Part shown: piece by piece, positions 1 to 9,943 of the stretch
Layout: each line of letters opens with the position of its first letter
Position numbering within the stretch: the first letter of the stretch is position 1
NCBI RefSeq assembly: GCF_003970385.1
Contig: NZ_RXZH01000003.1
Span: 1 to 64,000 of the forward strand
From: Vibrio aquaticus
Lineage (GTDB): Bacteria > Pseudomonadota > Gammaproteobacteria > Enterobacterales > Vibrionaceae
Direction of reading: 5' to 3'
DNA: 64,000 bases
Made by a program: the position numbers and the translations under genes
The notes under the pieces: generated by a model
What the model saw: only the letters and a program-made list of their open reading frames with translations
Told to the model about the DNA's origin: nothing
Databases searched by the model: none

Positions 1-21
1 TAGAAATAGAGAGAAAGAATT

Positions 22-140
22 TGCTTGGCGACCATAGCGATTTGGACCCACCTGATTCCATGCCGAACTCAGAAGTGAAACGAATTAGCGCCGATGGTAG
101 TGTGGGGTTTCCCCATGTGAGAGTAGGACATCGCCAGGCT
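22..140 (+). rRNA. rrf: 5S ribosomal RNA, first copy
   Basis: Structural RNA of the large ribosomal subunit. The sequence starts with TGCTTGGCGACC and ends with TCGCCAGGCT, which pair to form helix I, and it carries the conserved 5S interior (CCATGCCGAACTCAGAAGTG). It is the tail of an rRNA operon whose 16S and 23S genes lie left of the window. The interior is identical to the second copy at 335-453; they differ at the helix I ends. Exact mature ends are inferred from helix I. Confidence 0.96.
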
Positions 141-155
141 TTAATTTTATAAAAG

Positions 156-182
156 AGCCCGTTTGAAAAAGCGGGCTTTTTT
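156..182 (+). terminator. Rho-independent terminator between the two 5S genes
   Basis: Stem AGCCCG (156-161) pairs with CGGGCT (172-177) and is followed by six T. It lies between the first 5S gene and the tRNA gene, so transcription into tRNA-Thr must be by read-through with antitermination or by a separate promoter. Confidence 0.75.
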
Positions 183-204
183 AGTCCTTACGGGACATCT
201 TGAT

Positions 205-280
<76 letters not shown>

Positions 281-334
281 TTTACTGTTTGTTTTAAGCT
301 TTTTTTAGAGTTTAAACCAAAATGTAAAGAATTT

Positions 335-453
335 TACTTGGCGACCATAGCGATTTGGACCCACCTGATTCCATGCCGAACTCAGAAGTGAAACGAATTA
401 GCGCCGATGGTAGTGTGGGGTTTCCCCATGTGAGAGTAGGACATCGCCAGGTT
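335..453 (+). rRNA. rrf: 5S ribosomal RNA, second copy
   Basis: Second 5S gene of the same operon, 313 bp downstream of the first and identical to it across the interior. The terminal helix differs by a compensatory change: G23-C139 of copy 1 is A336-T452 here, so the stem is preserved. Mature ends are inferred. Confidence 0.96.
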
Positions 454-461
454 CATATTTT

Positions 462-487
462 AAAACCCAGTCTTCGGACTGGGTTTT
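462..487 (+). terminator. Rho-independent terminator of the rRNA operon
   Basis: Near-perfect hairpin: AAAACCCAGTC (462-472), tetraloop TTCG, GACTGGGTTTT (477-487). The UUCG tetraloop and terminal T-run make this the main operon terminator. From here to 677 I see no gene; an imperfect inverted repeat at 624-664 may end the minus-strand gene at 678. Confidence 0.85.
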
Positions 488-677
488 GTCGTTTTAGGGG
501 TGAAAAACACCTAGGGCTATGGCTAAACTAACGGGCGCCGAAGGAAAGAGTGCCGTTCCTAACTGGGAACTCTACCTTATATAAATGTCGCCTTGGCTTT
601 GTAGTCCTTATTATCATTCATTACCTTAGGGAAGGTTGAGCAACCACTATTAACCCTTCCAAGGCTCTTGTTACGCT

Positions 678-1460
678 CTATTTCTTGTCATTTAAATCCC
701 AGCTATATTCGTAGCTAAATTCCCCAGTGAAAGTGCTTAATTCTGGGCGATACTTCGCTAAGTGCTGGATCAATTCTTGTTTGTTGCCAAAATCATCTGC
801 AAACCAGTCGTAAATTGATGACAGCTGAGTGTTCTTACCTGAAAGTAAAACCCCCTTATCACTATTAACAAATTCTTTAGCCGCTTTTTCCAACAAAGCT
901 TCAGTGTTATCTGCAGTAAAGGCCTGTTCTTGGAGGTTTGGACAGCCCAAGCTTGCACAGTTCACTGCATAATGAGTTCGAGGGTCATTCCAAATTGGCC
1001 GAAGAATTCGGTGCTCAATATCGTTGAGTGTTAAATCTTTCCCCGCAACTTTTACCACGTCGTTTCCCCAAGGCCCAAAGCTAAATAACCCACCTAACTT
1101 GGTTATTGATTTAACGGGGTAGTCATCAAGGATTAAATCGACGGTAATCGCATTGTATAGGTTGACCCAATACGCATATTGCTCGTTTAGCGAATATTCA
1201 CGAGGATCAATGTTTTCAAGCGATTCGATATACCGATTTAGCTTCTGCTTATCTTGGCTTGAGACAGAGCCGTATTTTACTAACGTATAGTCTCCATCTT
1301 TAACTAAATAGTTATCAAGAAAGTTCTGCCAATCTTGATGAGAAATCGTGGTTGTGTTTTTTTGATTGGACTGCTGCCAAAAAGACCACAATTCAGACTT
1401 AGGTGCCGCGAATAGATGAAATGAAGTAAGAGTCAGTAATAGAGCAACGATGCGTATCAT
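678..1460 (-). CDS. DUF547 domain exported protein, function unknown
   Basis: A 260-residue protein of the DUF547 family, whose biochemical role is unknown. Residues 1-18 form a typical signal peptide (Leu-rich core, cleavage after LFA before APK), so it is likely periplasmic or surface-associated. Family hallmarks are visible: YWVNLYNA at 97-104 and HYAVNCASLGCPNL at 163-176, with two cysteines that could be structural or catalytic. It is a single gene on the minus strand between the rRNA operon and the leu operon; it has its own upstream spacer of about 120 bp, containing the leu terminator. Family assignment is confident; function is not inferable. Confidence 0.85.
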   Translation of the reverse strand: MIRIVALLLTLTSFHLFAAPKSELWSFWQQSNQKNTTTISHQDWQNFLDNYLVKDGDYTLVKYGSVSSQDKQKLNRYIESLENIDPREYSLNEQYAYWVNLYNAITVDLILDDYPVKSITKLGGLFSFGPWGNDVVKVAGKDLTLNDIEHRILRPIWNDPRTHYAVNCASLGCPNLQEQAFTADNTEALLEKAAKEFVNSDKGVLLSGKNTQLSSIYDWFADDFGNKQELIQHLAKYRPELSTFTGEFSYEYSWDLNDKK

Positions 1461-1530
1461 TAGCCAAATCCTTTAGTCGAAAGCGCTTTAACTACTAGAC
1501 CTAACTAAGCGCGAATTTGTTTCGTTAGAA

Positions 1531-1560
1531 ACAAAAAAGGTTAGCCCAAGCCAACCTTTT
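1531..1560 (-). terminator. Terminator of the leuABCD operon
   Basis: On the minus strand, about 25 bp after the leuD stop codon, AAAAGGTTGGC pairs with GCTAACCTTTT around TTGG, with one A-C mismatch, followed by a T-run (complement of A1533-A1538). Confidence 0.75.
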
Positions 1561-1582
1561 TAGTACAGATTTCTAGTCTAGT

Positions 1583-2185
1583 TTACTTCAAGAAGCTAGG
1601 AATATTCGATTCAAACTCCGCAATCTTACCTTCATGCTGAAGTGTTAAGCCGATATTATCTAAGCCGTTAAGTAGGCAGTGGCGACGGAACTCATCGATT
1701 TCAAACGAGTACTCTTTACCGTTTGCTCGAACCAAATTAGCTTCTAGGTCTACTTCAACTTGTGCGCCTTCATTCGCATCAACAAATTGGAAGATCTCAT
1801 CAACTTCTTGCTCAGTTAGACGAACGGGAACCATCTGGTTATTGATTGAGTTACCGTAGAAGATGTCAGCGAAGCTAGGAGCGATCATCGCTTTGATGCC
1901 GTAATCCGCCAGTGCCCATGGTGCATGCTCACGAGAAGAGCCACAGCCGAAGTTTTCACGAGCTAGCAAGATAGAAGCACCTTGGTAACGAGGAGCATTC
2001 ATTACAAACTCTGGGTTTGGCTGCTCGCCAGCATCATCTAGAAAGCGCCAATCATGGAATAGGTGCTTACCAAAGCCTAGGCGAGAAACCTTTTGTAGGA
2101 ACTGCTTAGGGATGATTGCATCGGTATCAACGTTCGCTGCATCTAGAGGTACAACCAAGCCTGTGTGTTGTTTAAAACCTGACAT
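1583..2185 (-). CDS. leuD: 3-isopropylmalate dehydratase, small subunit
   Basis: Swivel-domain subunit of isopropylmalate isomerase, which with LeuC converts 2-isopropylmalate to 3-isopropylmalate in leucine synthesis, in the cytoplasm. The 200-residue length matches the enterobacterial protein (201). The substrate-binding signature GCGSSREH is at residues 80-87. It is the last gene of leuABCD, 11 bp after leuC; the gap holds an AAGGAGAA-type ribosome site. A terminator follows at 1531-1560. Expression should follow leucine availability through the attenuator at the head of the operon. Confidence 0.97.
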   Translation of the reverse strand: MSGFKQHTGLVVPLDAANVDTDAIIPKQFLQKVSRLGFGKHLFHDWRFLDDAGEQPNPEFVMNAPRYQGASILLARENFGCGSSREHAPWALADYGIKAMIAPSFADIFYGNSINNQMVPVRLTEQEVDEIFQFVDANEGAQVEVDLEANLVRANGKEYSFEIDEFRRHCLLNGLDNIGLTLQHEGKIAEFESNIPSFLK

Positions 2186-2196
2186 GACTATTCTCC

Positions 2197-3594
2197 TTAT
2201 AATTCACGAATATCAACAAAGTGACCAGCAATCGCTGCCGCCGCTGCCATTGCAGGGCTCACTAGGTGGGTACGACCATCACGGCCTTGGCGGCCTTCAA
2301 AGTTACGGTTTGAGGTAGAGGCACAACGCTCATGTGGACCTAGACGGTCATTGTTCATTGCTAGACACATAGAACAACCTGGTAGACGCCACTCAAAGCC
2401 TGCATCTTTAAAGATTACGTCTAGGCCTTCAGCCTCAGCTTGTGCTTTAACTTGCTCAGAGCCAGGAACGATAAGCGCTTGCACGTTATCTGCCACCTTG
2501 CGACCTTTTGCCACTTCAGCTGCTGCGCGCATGTCTTCGATACGTGAGTTAGTACAAGAACCAACGAACACCTTATCTACCTTGTAATCAGACAGCGCTT
2601 TGCCTGCTTCTAGACCCATGTAAGCTAACGCTTTTTCAGCGGATGCTTTCTCTACAGGGTCTGCAAAACTTTCTGGAGCAGGGATAGGTTGGTCAACCGC
2701 AATTACCTGACCTGGGTTAGTGCCCCAAGTTACCTGAGGTTTTATGTCTGCGGCATTAAGCGTTACGACCGCATCAAATTCAGCGTCATCGTCTGTTTTT
2801 AGGGATGACCAGTATTCAATTGCTGCTTCTAACTCTTCGCCTTGAGGAGAGAATTTACGGCCTTTAATGTATTCGAATGTAGTCTCATCCGGTGCAATTA
2901 GACCGGCTTTAGCACCTAACTCGATTGCCATGTTACATACTGTCATACGACCTTCCATCGTAAGATCAGTAATCGCTTCACCACAGAATTCTACAACGTA
3001 GCCAGTGCCGCCTGCTGCTGTGGTTTTACCAATGATTGCTAGTACGATGTCTTTAGCTGTGATGCCAGGTGCAACCTTGCCTTTCACTTCGATTTTCATC
3101 GTTTTTGCACGTGCTTGTTTTAGCGTTTGAGTCGCTAGAACGTGCTCAACTTCAGATGTACCGATGCCGAATGCTAGTGAGCCAAATGCGCCATGTGTTG
3201 CCGTGTGTGAGTCACCACAAACAATCGTCATACCCGGTAGCGTAATACCTAGCTCAGGCCCCATCACGTGTACAATACCTTGGTATTTGTGGTTGATGTC
3301 GTAAAGCGTTACACCAAACTCTTCACAGTTCTTCGATAGCGTTTCCATCTGGATGCGTGCCATCTCGCCTGAAGCATTGATGTCTTTAGTTTGCGTCGAA
3401 ACGTTGTGGTCCATCGTTGCAAATGTTTTGCCTACCTGACGAACCTTACGACCTTTTTCACGTAGGCCATCGAACGCCTGTGGTGAAGTTACTTCATGAA
3501 CCAAGTGACGGTCGATGTATAAAATTGGGTTTTCACCCTCAGCGGCTACGGCAACGTGTGCGTCATAAACCTTTTCGTATAATGTCTTGCCCAT
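2197..3594 (-). CDS. leuC: 3-isopropylmalate dehydratase, large subunit
   Basis: Aconitase-family large subunit carrying a [4Fe-4S] cluster that activates the substrate hydroxyl. Counted from the start chosen here (465 residues), the cluster ligands are Cys347 (in SCTNSR), Cys407 and Cys410 (in PGCSMC), the same numbering as E. coli LeuC. I chose the ATG at 3594 ([13 protein letters not shown]), which aligns with E. coli MAKTLYEK and is preceded by AGGA at a good distance. An in-frame TTG at 3624 would add ten residues and is not supported. It lies between leuB and leuD. Confidence 0.97.
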   Translation of the reverse strand: MGKTLYEKVYDAHVAVAAEGENPILYIDRHLVHEVTSPQAFDGLREKGRKVRQVGKTFATMDHNVSTQTKDINASGEMARIQMETLSKNCEEFGVTLYDINHKYQGIVHVMGPELGITLPGMTIVCGDSHTATHGAFGSLAFGIGTSEVEHVLATQTLKQARAKTMKIEVKGKVAPGITAKDIVLAIIGKTTAAGGTGYVVEFCGEAITDLTMEGRMTVCNMAIELGAKAGLIAPDETTFEYIKGRKFSPQGEELEAAIEYWSSLKTDDDAEFDAVVTLNAADIKPQVTWGTNPGQVIAVDQPIPAPESFADPVEKASAEKALAYMGLEAGKALSDYKVDKVFVGSCTNSRIEDMRAAAEVAKGRKVADNVQALIVPGSEQVKAQAEAEGLDVIFKDAGFEWRLPGCSMCLAMNNDRLGPHERCASTSNRNFEGRQGRDGRTHLVSPAMAAAAAIAGHFVDIREL

Positions 3595-3665
3595 TATCAC
3601 TATCCTGTGTGTAGCTCCTGACAACGGCTTATCAGGAGCGAATAATTATTATCTGTCTGCGTAAA

Positions 3666-4766
<1,101 letters not shown>

Positions 4767-4813
4767 TTAATTTTTATATCTTCCAGGGACGACTCGCATC
4801 CCTGGAGTCTTAC

Positions 4814-6361
4814 TTATACTGTTTCGATTTTCTTCTGTTTGATCTCAGCGATCTTATCAGCACGGTGAATGCTATTGATTACGTGAAGTAGCGCTTGACC
4901 AGAAGCTTCAACGATATCGGTAGACACACCGGTACCGTGATACTTGCGGCCCTTGTAGTTGGCAATAATGTCTGCCTGACCTAGGCCATCTTCACCTTCG
5001 CCTTTGGCGGTTAAATCGAACTTGTCTAGAACAATATCATAACCCGTCACACGATAGATACACTGATATAGTGCATCGACTGGGCCATTACCAACGGCAG
5101 CTTCTGATTGCTCTTCATCACCACATTGCAGTTTGATACTGGTGGTTGCCATTACACTGCCTGATTGCACGCTTAGGTAGTTCAACTTGTAGAAATCATC
5201 TTCTTCACGCAAGTTAGAGAAATGCATCAACGCTTCTAAGTCGTAGTCGAATACTTGGCCTTTACGGTCTGCCAGTTTCAAGAAGTCTTCGTATAGAGCG
5301 TCTAGGTTGTACTCTTCATCTTTGTAGCCCATGGTATCCATGTGGCTCTTAACTGCAGCTCGCCCCGAGCGGCTTGTTAGGTTTAGCGCTTGGTTCTTAA
5401 GACCGATCGACTCTGGAGTCATGATCTCGTAAGTGTTTTTATTTTTTAGCATGCCGTCTTGGTGGATACCTGAAGAGTGGCTAAATGCATTCGCACCTAC
5501 AACGGCTTTGTTATCTTGAATCGGCATATTACAAAGCTGACTGACTAGCTTACTGGTGCGGTGGATTTCGTCATACTTCAAGCCAGTGTGAACACCTAGT
5601 AACTCTTGGCGAGTTTTGATGATCATCGCGATTTCTTCTAACGAACAGTTACCCGCTCGTTCACCGATACCATTGATGGTGCCTTCAACTTGGCGAGCAC
5701 CCGCTTGTACGGCAGCGATTGAGTTTGCCACTGACATGCCTAAATCGTCATGGCAGTGCACAGAGATGATTGCTTTATCGATATTTGGTACGCGGTTAAA
5801 TAGCGTCTGAATAATGCCACCAAATTCGTTTGGTACTGTATAGCCTACCGTATCAGGAATGTTGATAGTATTTGCGCCAGCATCGATTGCCGCTTCTACC
5901 ATACGACATAAGTTGTCGATTGGAGTGCGTCCTGCATCTTCACAAGAAAACTCAACGTCATCGGTATATTTACGGGCATGTTTGACGGCTTTAACCCCCA
6001 TCTCGACTACGTCATCGTAGCTACGACGCAGTTTGTCTTGAACGTGCACAGTAGATGTTGAAATAAAGGTATGAATACGGAATTGGTCAGCCACTTTTAA
6101 CGCTTCAGCTGCAGCGTCAATGTCTTTTGCAACGGCACGCGAAAGACCACAAATACGGCTGTTTTTAATATTACGAGCAATGGTTTGAACTGACTCAAAA
6201 TCACCAGGAGACGAAACAGGGAAACCTGCTTCGATCACATCTACACCGAGTCTTTCAAGTGCGTAGGCAATTTGCAGTTTTTCCTTAACCGTCAAACTTG
6301 CTGACAACGCTTGTTCGCCATCACGTAGAGTGGTGTCGAAGATAATGACTTGATCGTTCAT
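4814..6361 (-). CDS. leuA: 2-isopropylmalate synthase
   Basis: First enzyme of leucine synthesis: condenses acetyl-CoA with 2-oxoisovalerate (the product of the IlvIH branch encoded at 12189-14409). The N-terminal HMG-CoA-lyase-like TIM barrel starts with the DTTLRDGEQ signature at residues 9-17 and carries HCHDDLGM for metal binding; the C-terminal third is the LeuA allosteric domain that binds leucine. The length of 515 residues is normal for the proteobacterial enzyme (E. coli 523). It heads leuABCD; 79 bp separate its ATG from the attenuator hairpin. Confidence 0.97.
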   Translation of the reverse strand: MNDQVIIFDTTLRDGEQALSASLTVKEKLQIAYALERLGVDVIEAGFPVSSPGDFESVQTIARNIKNSRICGLSRAVAKDIDAAAEALKVADQFRIHTFISTSTVHVQDKLRRSYDDVVEMGVKAVKHARKYTDDVEFSCEDAGRTPIDNLCRMVEAAIDAGANTINIPDTVGYTVPNEFGGIIQTLFNRVPNIDKAIISVHCHDDLGMSVANSIAAVQAGARQVEGTINGIGERAGNCSLEEIAMIIKTRQELLGVHTGLKYDEIHRTSKLVSQLCNMPIQDNKAVVGANAFSHSSGIHQDGMLKNKNTYEIMTPESIGLKNQALNLTSRSGRAAVKSHMDTMGYKDEEYNLDALYEDFLKLADRKGQVFDYDLEALMHFSNLREEDDFYKLNYLSVQSGSVMATTSIKLQCGDEEQSEAAVGNGPVDALYQCIYRVTGYDIVLDKFDLTAKGEGEDGLGQADIIANYKGRKYHGTGVSTDIVEASGQALLHVINSIHRADKIAEIKQKKIETV

Positions 6362-6440
6362 GAGTGCTTCCTTAGTGATTTGATGTTTATTACATCAGTT
6401 AATCGTTTACTTCCATTACTTAGCGATAAAAGCTAGGTAT

Positions 6441-6469
6441 AAAAAAACCCGCATCGGTGTGCGGGTTTT
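6441..6469 (-). terminator. Attenuator terminator of the leu operon
   Basis: On the minus strand, AAAACCCGCA pairs with TGCGGGTTTT around CACCGA and runs into seven T. It is placed between the Leu-rich leader peptide and leuA, as expected of a transcription attenuator controlled by ribosome stalling at leucine codons. Confidence 0.88.
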
Positions 6470-6515
6470 GTGTAATTCTGTGTGGTTATTTTTCTTCCAC
6501 AGCCTACCCGCGCGA

Positions 6516-6566
6516 TTATGTCACGATAAGGAGGAGGCGCAGCAGGATAGAAAAACGAGTCATCAT
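6516..6566 (-). CDS. leuL: leu operon leader peptide
   Basis: A 16-residue reading frame, MMTRFSILLRLLLIVT, on the minus strand upstream of leuA. Five of its 16 codons are leucine, in two runs (CTG CTG and CTC CTC CTT). AGGA lies about 10 nt before the first ATG; the second ATG immediately follows it, and either could start translation. The attenuator hairpin at 6441-6469 follows the stop codon by 47 nt, leaving room for an antiterminator. By analogy with enterobacterial leuL, ribosome stalling at Leu codons under leucine shortage should release transcription into leuABCD. The sequence differs from the E. coli leader; only the architecture is shared. Confidence 0.85.
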   Translation of the reverse strand: MMTRFSILLRLLLIVT

Positions 6567-6619
6567 TGTTAACGATTCCTGTAAAGGCGTTAAATAAACC
6601 ACAAAATTAAGTTAACAAA

Positions 6620-6648
6620 TTAGTACCGCACTCAGAGGTGAAGGTCAA
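6620..6648 (-). promoter_or_regulatory. Possible leu operon promoter
   Basis: On the minus strand TTGACC (6643-6648) is separated by 17 nt from TACTAA (6620-6625). The -35 is good, the -10 is poor (3 of 6). It lies about 55 nt upstream of the leuL start. The rest of 6567-6859 is the divergent spacer between leuL and the PAP2 gene; I recognise nothing else in it. Confidence 0.35.
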
Positions 6649-6859
6649 CTATAAAGTGACATTTTTATTCAAGTCAGATCAGTTGAAGCCATAATCCTAC
6701 AAAATTAGCAATTTTAACCCCTGCTTTTATCATCTTTATCAATGGTGATTGGTGTGTGTTATTTATTCGCAACATGTCACCGAATCTCAGTCAAAGTTTC
6801 ACGGACTTGTCACTAAATCTCATTAGCTTGAACGTACACCGTATATTAAGGAGTCGGTT

Positions 6860-7387
6860 ATGCGTTCAATCGAACCCATCGCTAAGTTGGATCTGGCATT
6901 TTCGCTTTTTTGTTTGCAACACAAATTCCAATATCCCATTTCACGGATTAGCAGGGCGATGTCTCATACAGGGGATGGCCACCTCTACGCTGTGTTTGGG
7001 TTACTTGCTTTCATGTTTGGGGAAGAACACGGCGAGCTCTTCTTGATTGCCGGGCTTGTCGCCTTTGCTTTTGAGTTGCCTATCTATTGGGTCATAAAGA
7101 ATACATTTAAGCGACGTAGACCACATGATTGTTCTGAACTCGTTACTTCATTCATCACACCGAGCGATCGCTATAGCCTTCCTTCTGGGCATACCGCCGC
7201 TGCATTCTTAATGGCTACTTTAGTGAACACTTGGTATATGGAAGTGGGCGAGTTTGCTTATGTATGGGCGATCTTGATTGCCAGTTCACGCATCTTTCTT
7301 GGGGTTCATTTTTTAACGGATGTGATACTCGGTGCGTTGCTTGGTTTTGGGTGTGCCAATTTAGCGATAAGCTTATTAGGAGGTTAA
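6860..7387 (+). CDS. PAP2-superfamily membrane phosphatase
   Basis: A 175-residue membrane protein of the PAP2 (type 2 phosphatidic acid phosphatase) superfamily, which removes phosphate from lipid phosphates or undecaprenyl pyrophosphate, with an active site on the periplasmic face. All three catalytic motifs are present in order: KNTFKRRRP (K-x6-RP), PSGH within SLPSGHTAAAF, and SR-x5-H-x3-D within SSRIFLGVHFLTD. Several hydrophobic segments are consistent with five or six helices. AGGAG precedes the ATG by 8 nt. The next gene starts 3 bp after the stop, so it is co-transcribed with a glycosyltransferase, hinting at a lipid-linked sugar substrate. The substrate itself is not determinable. 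Confidence 0.88.
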   Translation: MRSIEPIAKLDLAFSLFCLQHKFQYPISRISRAMSHTGDGHLYAVFGLLAFMFGEEHGELFLIAGLVAFAFELPIYWVIKNTFKRRRPHDCSELVTSFITPSDRYSLPSGHTAAAFLMATLVNTWYMEVGEFAYVWAILIASSRIFLGVHFLTDVILGALLGFGCANLAISLLGG

Positions 7388-7390
7388 GCA

Positions 7391-8437
7391 ATGAAAGTTC
7401 TCTATGGTGTGCAGGGCACAGGTAATGGTCATATTGCGCGAGCTCGAGCAATGGCTAAATCGCTCGAAAGGAAAGGGCTTGATGTGGACTACCTATTCAG
7501 TGGTCGTGATGACAGCAAATATTTCTCAATGCAGGAGTTTGGTGACTATCAAACTCGTCGAGGTCTCTCTTTTGTAACCGAACGAGGCCGAGTGAATTAT
7601 TTGAAGTCAGCGTTCTCAAATAGCTTGTGGCACTTTTGGAATGATGTGAATCGCTTGGATTTGTCGAACTATGATTTGGTCATTAGCGATTTTGAGCCTG
7701 TATCAGCGTGGGCGGCCAAAAAGCAAAATGTCCCTTCAATGAGTATTAGTCATCAAAATGCCTTTCGTTATGATGTGCCCCTAAGAGGCGCGAATTGGTT
7801 GGACAAACGTGTCATTGAACACTTTGCCCCAGCCGATCATCGTATCGGTCTGCATTGGCATCACTTTGATCAGCCCATATTGCCGCCGATCATTCATGCG
7901 CCTGATGCTGTAAGTAAAGAAGAGCCGTTTGTTCTGGTTTATCTACCATTTGAGAGTCTCAGTGACATCTCTGAATTGTTATTGCGCTTTACGACTCAAC
8001 CGTTTATCTGTTTTCACCCTGAAGTGGTGGAGTATCATCAGGTCGATAATGTTGAGTATTACCCATTAAGTTTGGAGGCCTTTCAATGCTACCTGAGTCG
8101 TTGCAAAGGGGTAATTGCGAACGGTGGGTTTGAATTGCCATCTGAAGCGATGATGCTTGGAAAAAAATTGCTGTTAAAGCCGCTGAATGGGCAGTTCGAA
8201 CAAATGAGTAATGTGGCAACCTTAGAAGAGCTTGGCTTAGCGAGCGGTATGAATACTCTAGATGCAGCATTAGTGCGACATTGGTTAGATGAAGAACGAG
8301 GAGAAAGTGTCCGTTATCCTGATGTGGCGGCGGCTCTCGCTGATTGGATCATGGAAGGGGACTGGGAAGAGACCGCTCACTTGACTCAATCGCTTTGGGA
8401 TAAAGTCGACTTTCCTAGTTATTTTACTCGAAGTTAG
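7391..8437 (+). CDS. MJ1255/VC2487-family glycosyltransferase
   Basis: A 348-residue protein of the GT-B-like family named after MJ1255 of Methanocaldococcus and VC2487 of V. cholerae. The N-terminus MKVLYGVQGTGNGHIARA is the Gly-rich loop of the first Rossmann-like domain, as in MurG and UDP-glycosyltransferases. A second domain contains NGGFELPSEAMMLGKK, the nucleotide-sugar-binding region typical of this fold. No signal peptide or clear membrane helix, so it is likely cytoplasmic or peripheral. The ribosome site GGAGG lies inside the end of the PAP2 gene. Donor, acceptor and pathway are unknown. A weak hairpin with GCATC arms (8460-8476) may terminate the unit. Confidence 0.85.
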   Translation: MKVLYGVQGTGNGHIARARAMAKSLERKGLDVDYLFSGRDDSKYFSMQEFGDYQTRRGLSFVTERGRVNYLKSAFSNSLWHFWNDVNRLDLSNYDLVISDFEPVSAWAAKKQNVPSMSISHQNAFRYDVPLRGANWLDKRVIEHFAPADHRIGLHWHHFDQPILPPIIHAPDAVSKEEPFVLVYLPFESLSDISELLLRFTTQPFICFHPEVVEYHQVDNVEYYPLSLEAFQCYLSRCKGVIANGGFELPSEAMMLGKKLLLKPLNGQFEQMSNVATLEELGLASGMNTLDAALVRHWLDEERGESVRYPDVAAALADWIMEGDWEETAHLTQSLWDKVDFPSYFTRS

Positions 8438-8496
8438 GTGTCAAACGTCAATTGAAATGGCATCTGTTATTGATGCTGTTTTTGTATCGCTAGAGT

Positions 8497-8521
8497 GATT
8501 AATAACCCTAAGGTATTAATC
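8497..8521. promoter_or_regulatory. Operator-like palindrome upstream of leuO
   Basis: GATTAATA and TATTAATC, two perfect 8-bp inverted arms separated by 9 bp, in the AT-rich 383-bp spacer before leuO (8438-8820). The spacing suits a dimeric regulator such as a LysR-type protein; autoregulation by LeuO is a guess. The rest of the spacer is AT-rich and without a gene I can support. Confidence 0.35.
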
Positions 8522-8820
8522 ATACTCTTGTGTAACAAACGGAATTTATATCTAAAACGTATGGATTTAGTTGAAATACCTTCGTTTATCTTTTTTTACA
8601 AGGCGTCTAAGTAATTGTTATTAAATACGATAAATTTTTGATACGTAAAAAATACTGATTAATTGTCAATCTTGTTGCTTCTCGCTAAATGATTCGTTGA
8701 TAGTACGGATTCGCGATTAAACATCCAAAAAATAAATATAACGGATGAGGCGAAGTTCGGTTTTCTATTCCAACTGATTTTAACGAACCATTTACGCTGA
8801 AGAATTGAAGAGGCTGCCTG

Positions 8821-9780
8821 ATGATTGACAAGAAAGAATCTATGAGCGCTATTGCTAGCTACCGTATGGAAAGTACGTTACGTGGAGTAGATCTAAACCT
8901 ATTAACTGTTTTTGATGCGGTAATGCAGGAGCAGAATATTACTCGTGCAGCTCATAACTTGGGCATGTCTCAACCCGCAGTAAGTAATGCTGTTGCTCGC
9001 CTAAAAGTGATGTTTAATGATGAGCTGTTCATGCGTCAAGGTCGCGGTATTCAGCCAACTCAACGTGCGCGCCAACTCTTTGGGCCTGTGCGTCAGGCGC
9101 TGCAATTGATCCGTAATGAGTTGCCAAGTTCAGTATTCTCTCCAGAGACTTCAACACGCTTATTTAAACTGGCAATCTGCAGCCCTTGTGATATGCGTTT
9201 TGCACCAAACATCATGTCGACGATTCATGAACAAGCGCCAAATGTGCAACTTCACCTAGACGCGGAATTTGATCGTCAGCTAGCAGAAAGAATGCGCTAT
9301 CAAGAGATTGATTTTGTGATCGATTACGCTCGCTTTGATGAGCAAGGTTTCTCAAGCACTGAAATTTTCCAAGATGAGCTAGTGGTTGTGGCTTCAAAAG
9401 CTCACCCACGCATTCAGGGTATCGTTACCCCTGAGCTGCTTGTAAATGAACGTCACGCTAAGTTATCGAAAGTTCACGGTCAGCGTAGTTTCTCAGAGCA
9501 AGCTTACCGCGATTTAGATGTTCAGGCTTACTATGAAGGTACCAGCCTAAGCAATGTACTTTATGTTGTTGGTCAATCAGAGCTTGTGACGATTGCTCCT
9601 CGTTGGATGGTAGAAAATGCGGCGAATAAAGATCAACTGCAAGTGATTGAGTTCCCATTCGAGAACGGCAAAATTAGCGGGTTCTTGAGCTGGCATGAAT
9701 CAAGTGAAAAAGATAAAGGTCACATCTGGTTACGTGATCAACTGATGATGATTTGTGGTGAAGTTGTCGCACTAGACTAA
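8821..9780 (+). CDS. leuO: LysR-family regulator LeuO
   Basis: A 319-residue LysR-type transcription factor. The winged helix-turn-helix occupies about residues 23-82 (DLNLLTVFDAVMQEQNITRA, then GMSQPAVSNAVARLK), and the C-terminal effector domain follows. The sequence and the position between leuABCD and ilvIH match LeuO of V. cholerae and E. coli. In those organisms LeuO antagonises H-NS and helps control acid tolerance, biofilm and virulence-linked genes. GAGG lies 7 nt before the ATG. The AT-rich upstream spacer would suit H-NS silencing. Targets in this organism are not inferable. Confidence 0.93.
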   Translation: MIDKKESMSAIASYRMESTLRGVDLNLLTVFDAVMQEQNITRAAHNLGMSQPAVSNAVARLKVMFNDELFMRQGRGIQPTQRARQLFGPVRQALQLIRNELPSSVFSPETSTRLFKLAICSPCDMRFAPNIMSTIHEQAPNVQLHLDAEFDRQLAERMRYQEIDFVIDYARFDEQGFSSTEIFQDELVVVASKAHPRIQGIVTPELLVNERHAKLSKVHGQRSFSEQAYRDLDVQAYYEGTSLSNVLYVVGQSELVTIAPRWMVENAANKDQLQVIEFPFENGKISGFLSWHESSEKDKGHIWLRDQLMMICGEVVALD

Positions 9781-9800
9781 CTGATAATCCAAGTTAAACA

Positions 9801-9836
9801 AAAACCTTGAATGGCCTAAGTCATTCAAGGTTTTTT
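9801..9836 (+). terminator. Terminator after leuO
   Basis: CCTTGAATG (9805-9813) pairs with CATTCAAGG (9822-9830), loop of 8, then six T. Confidence 0.85.
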
Positions 9837-9943
9837 ACTATTTATATTGATAACTTTGACGCTCATCAGTTGCCTTTTCTAACCCGAAATGTACACTTGT
9901 GCGCTGATTAAAGCTTACAGGTGTAAGCTAAAGGTAGACAAAG

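Noticed and set aside
540..664. Possible small RNA or leader between the rRNA terminator and the DUF547 gene
   Set aside because: Only short inverted repeats (GTTCC/GGAAC at 555-570 and an imperfect one at 624-664); no promoter or clear terminator.
3595..3624. Longer leuC starting at TTG 3624
   Set aside because: Adds ten non-conserved residues; the ATG at 3594 matches E. coli LeuC and has its own ribosome site.
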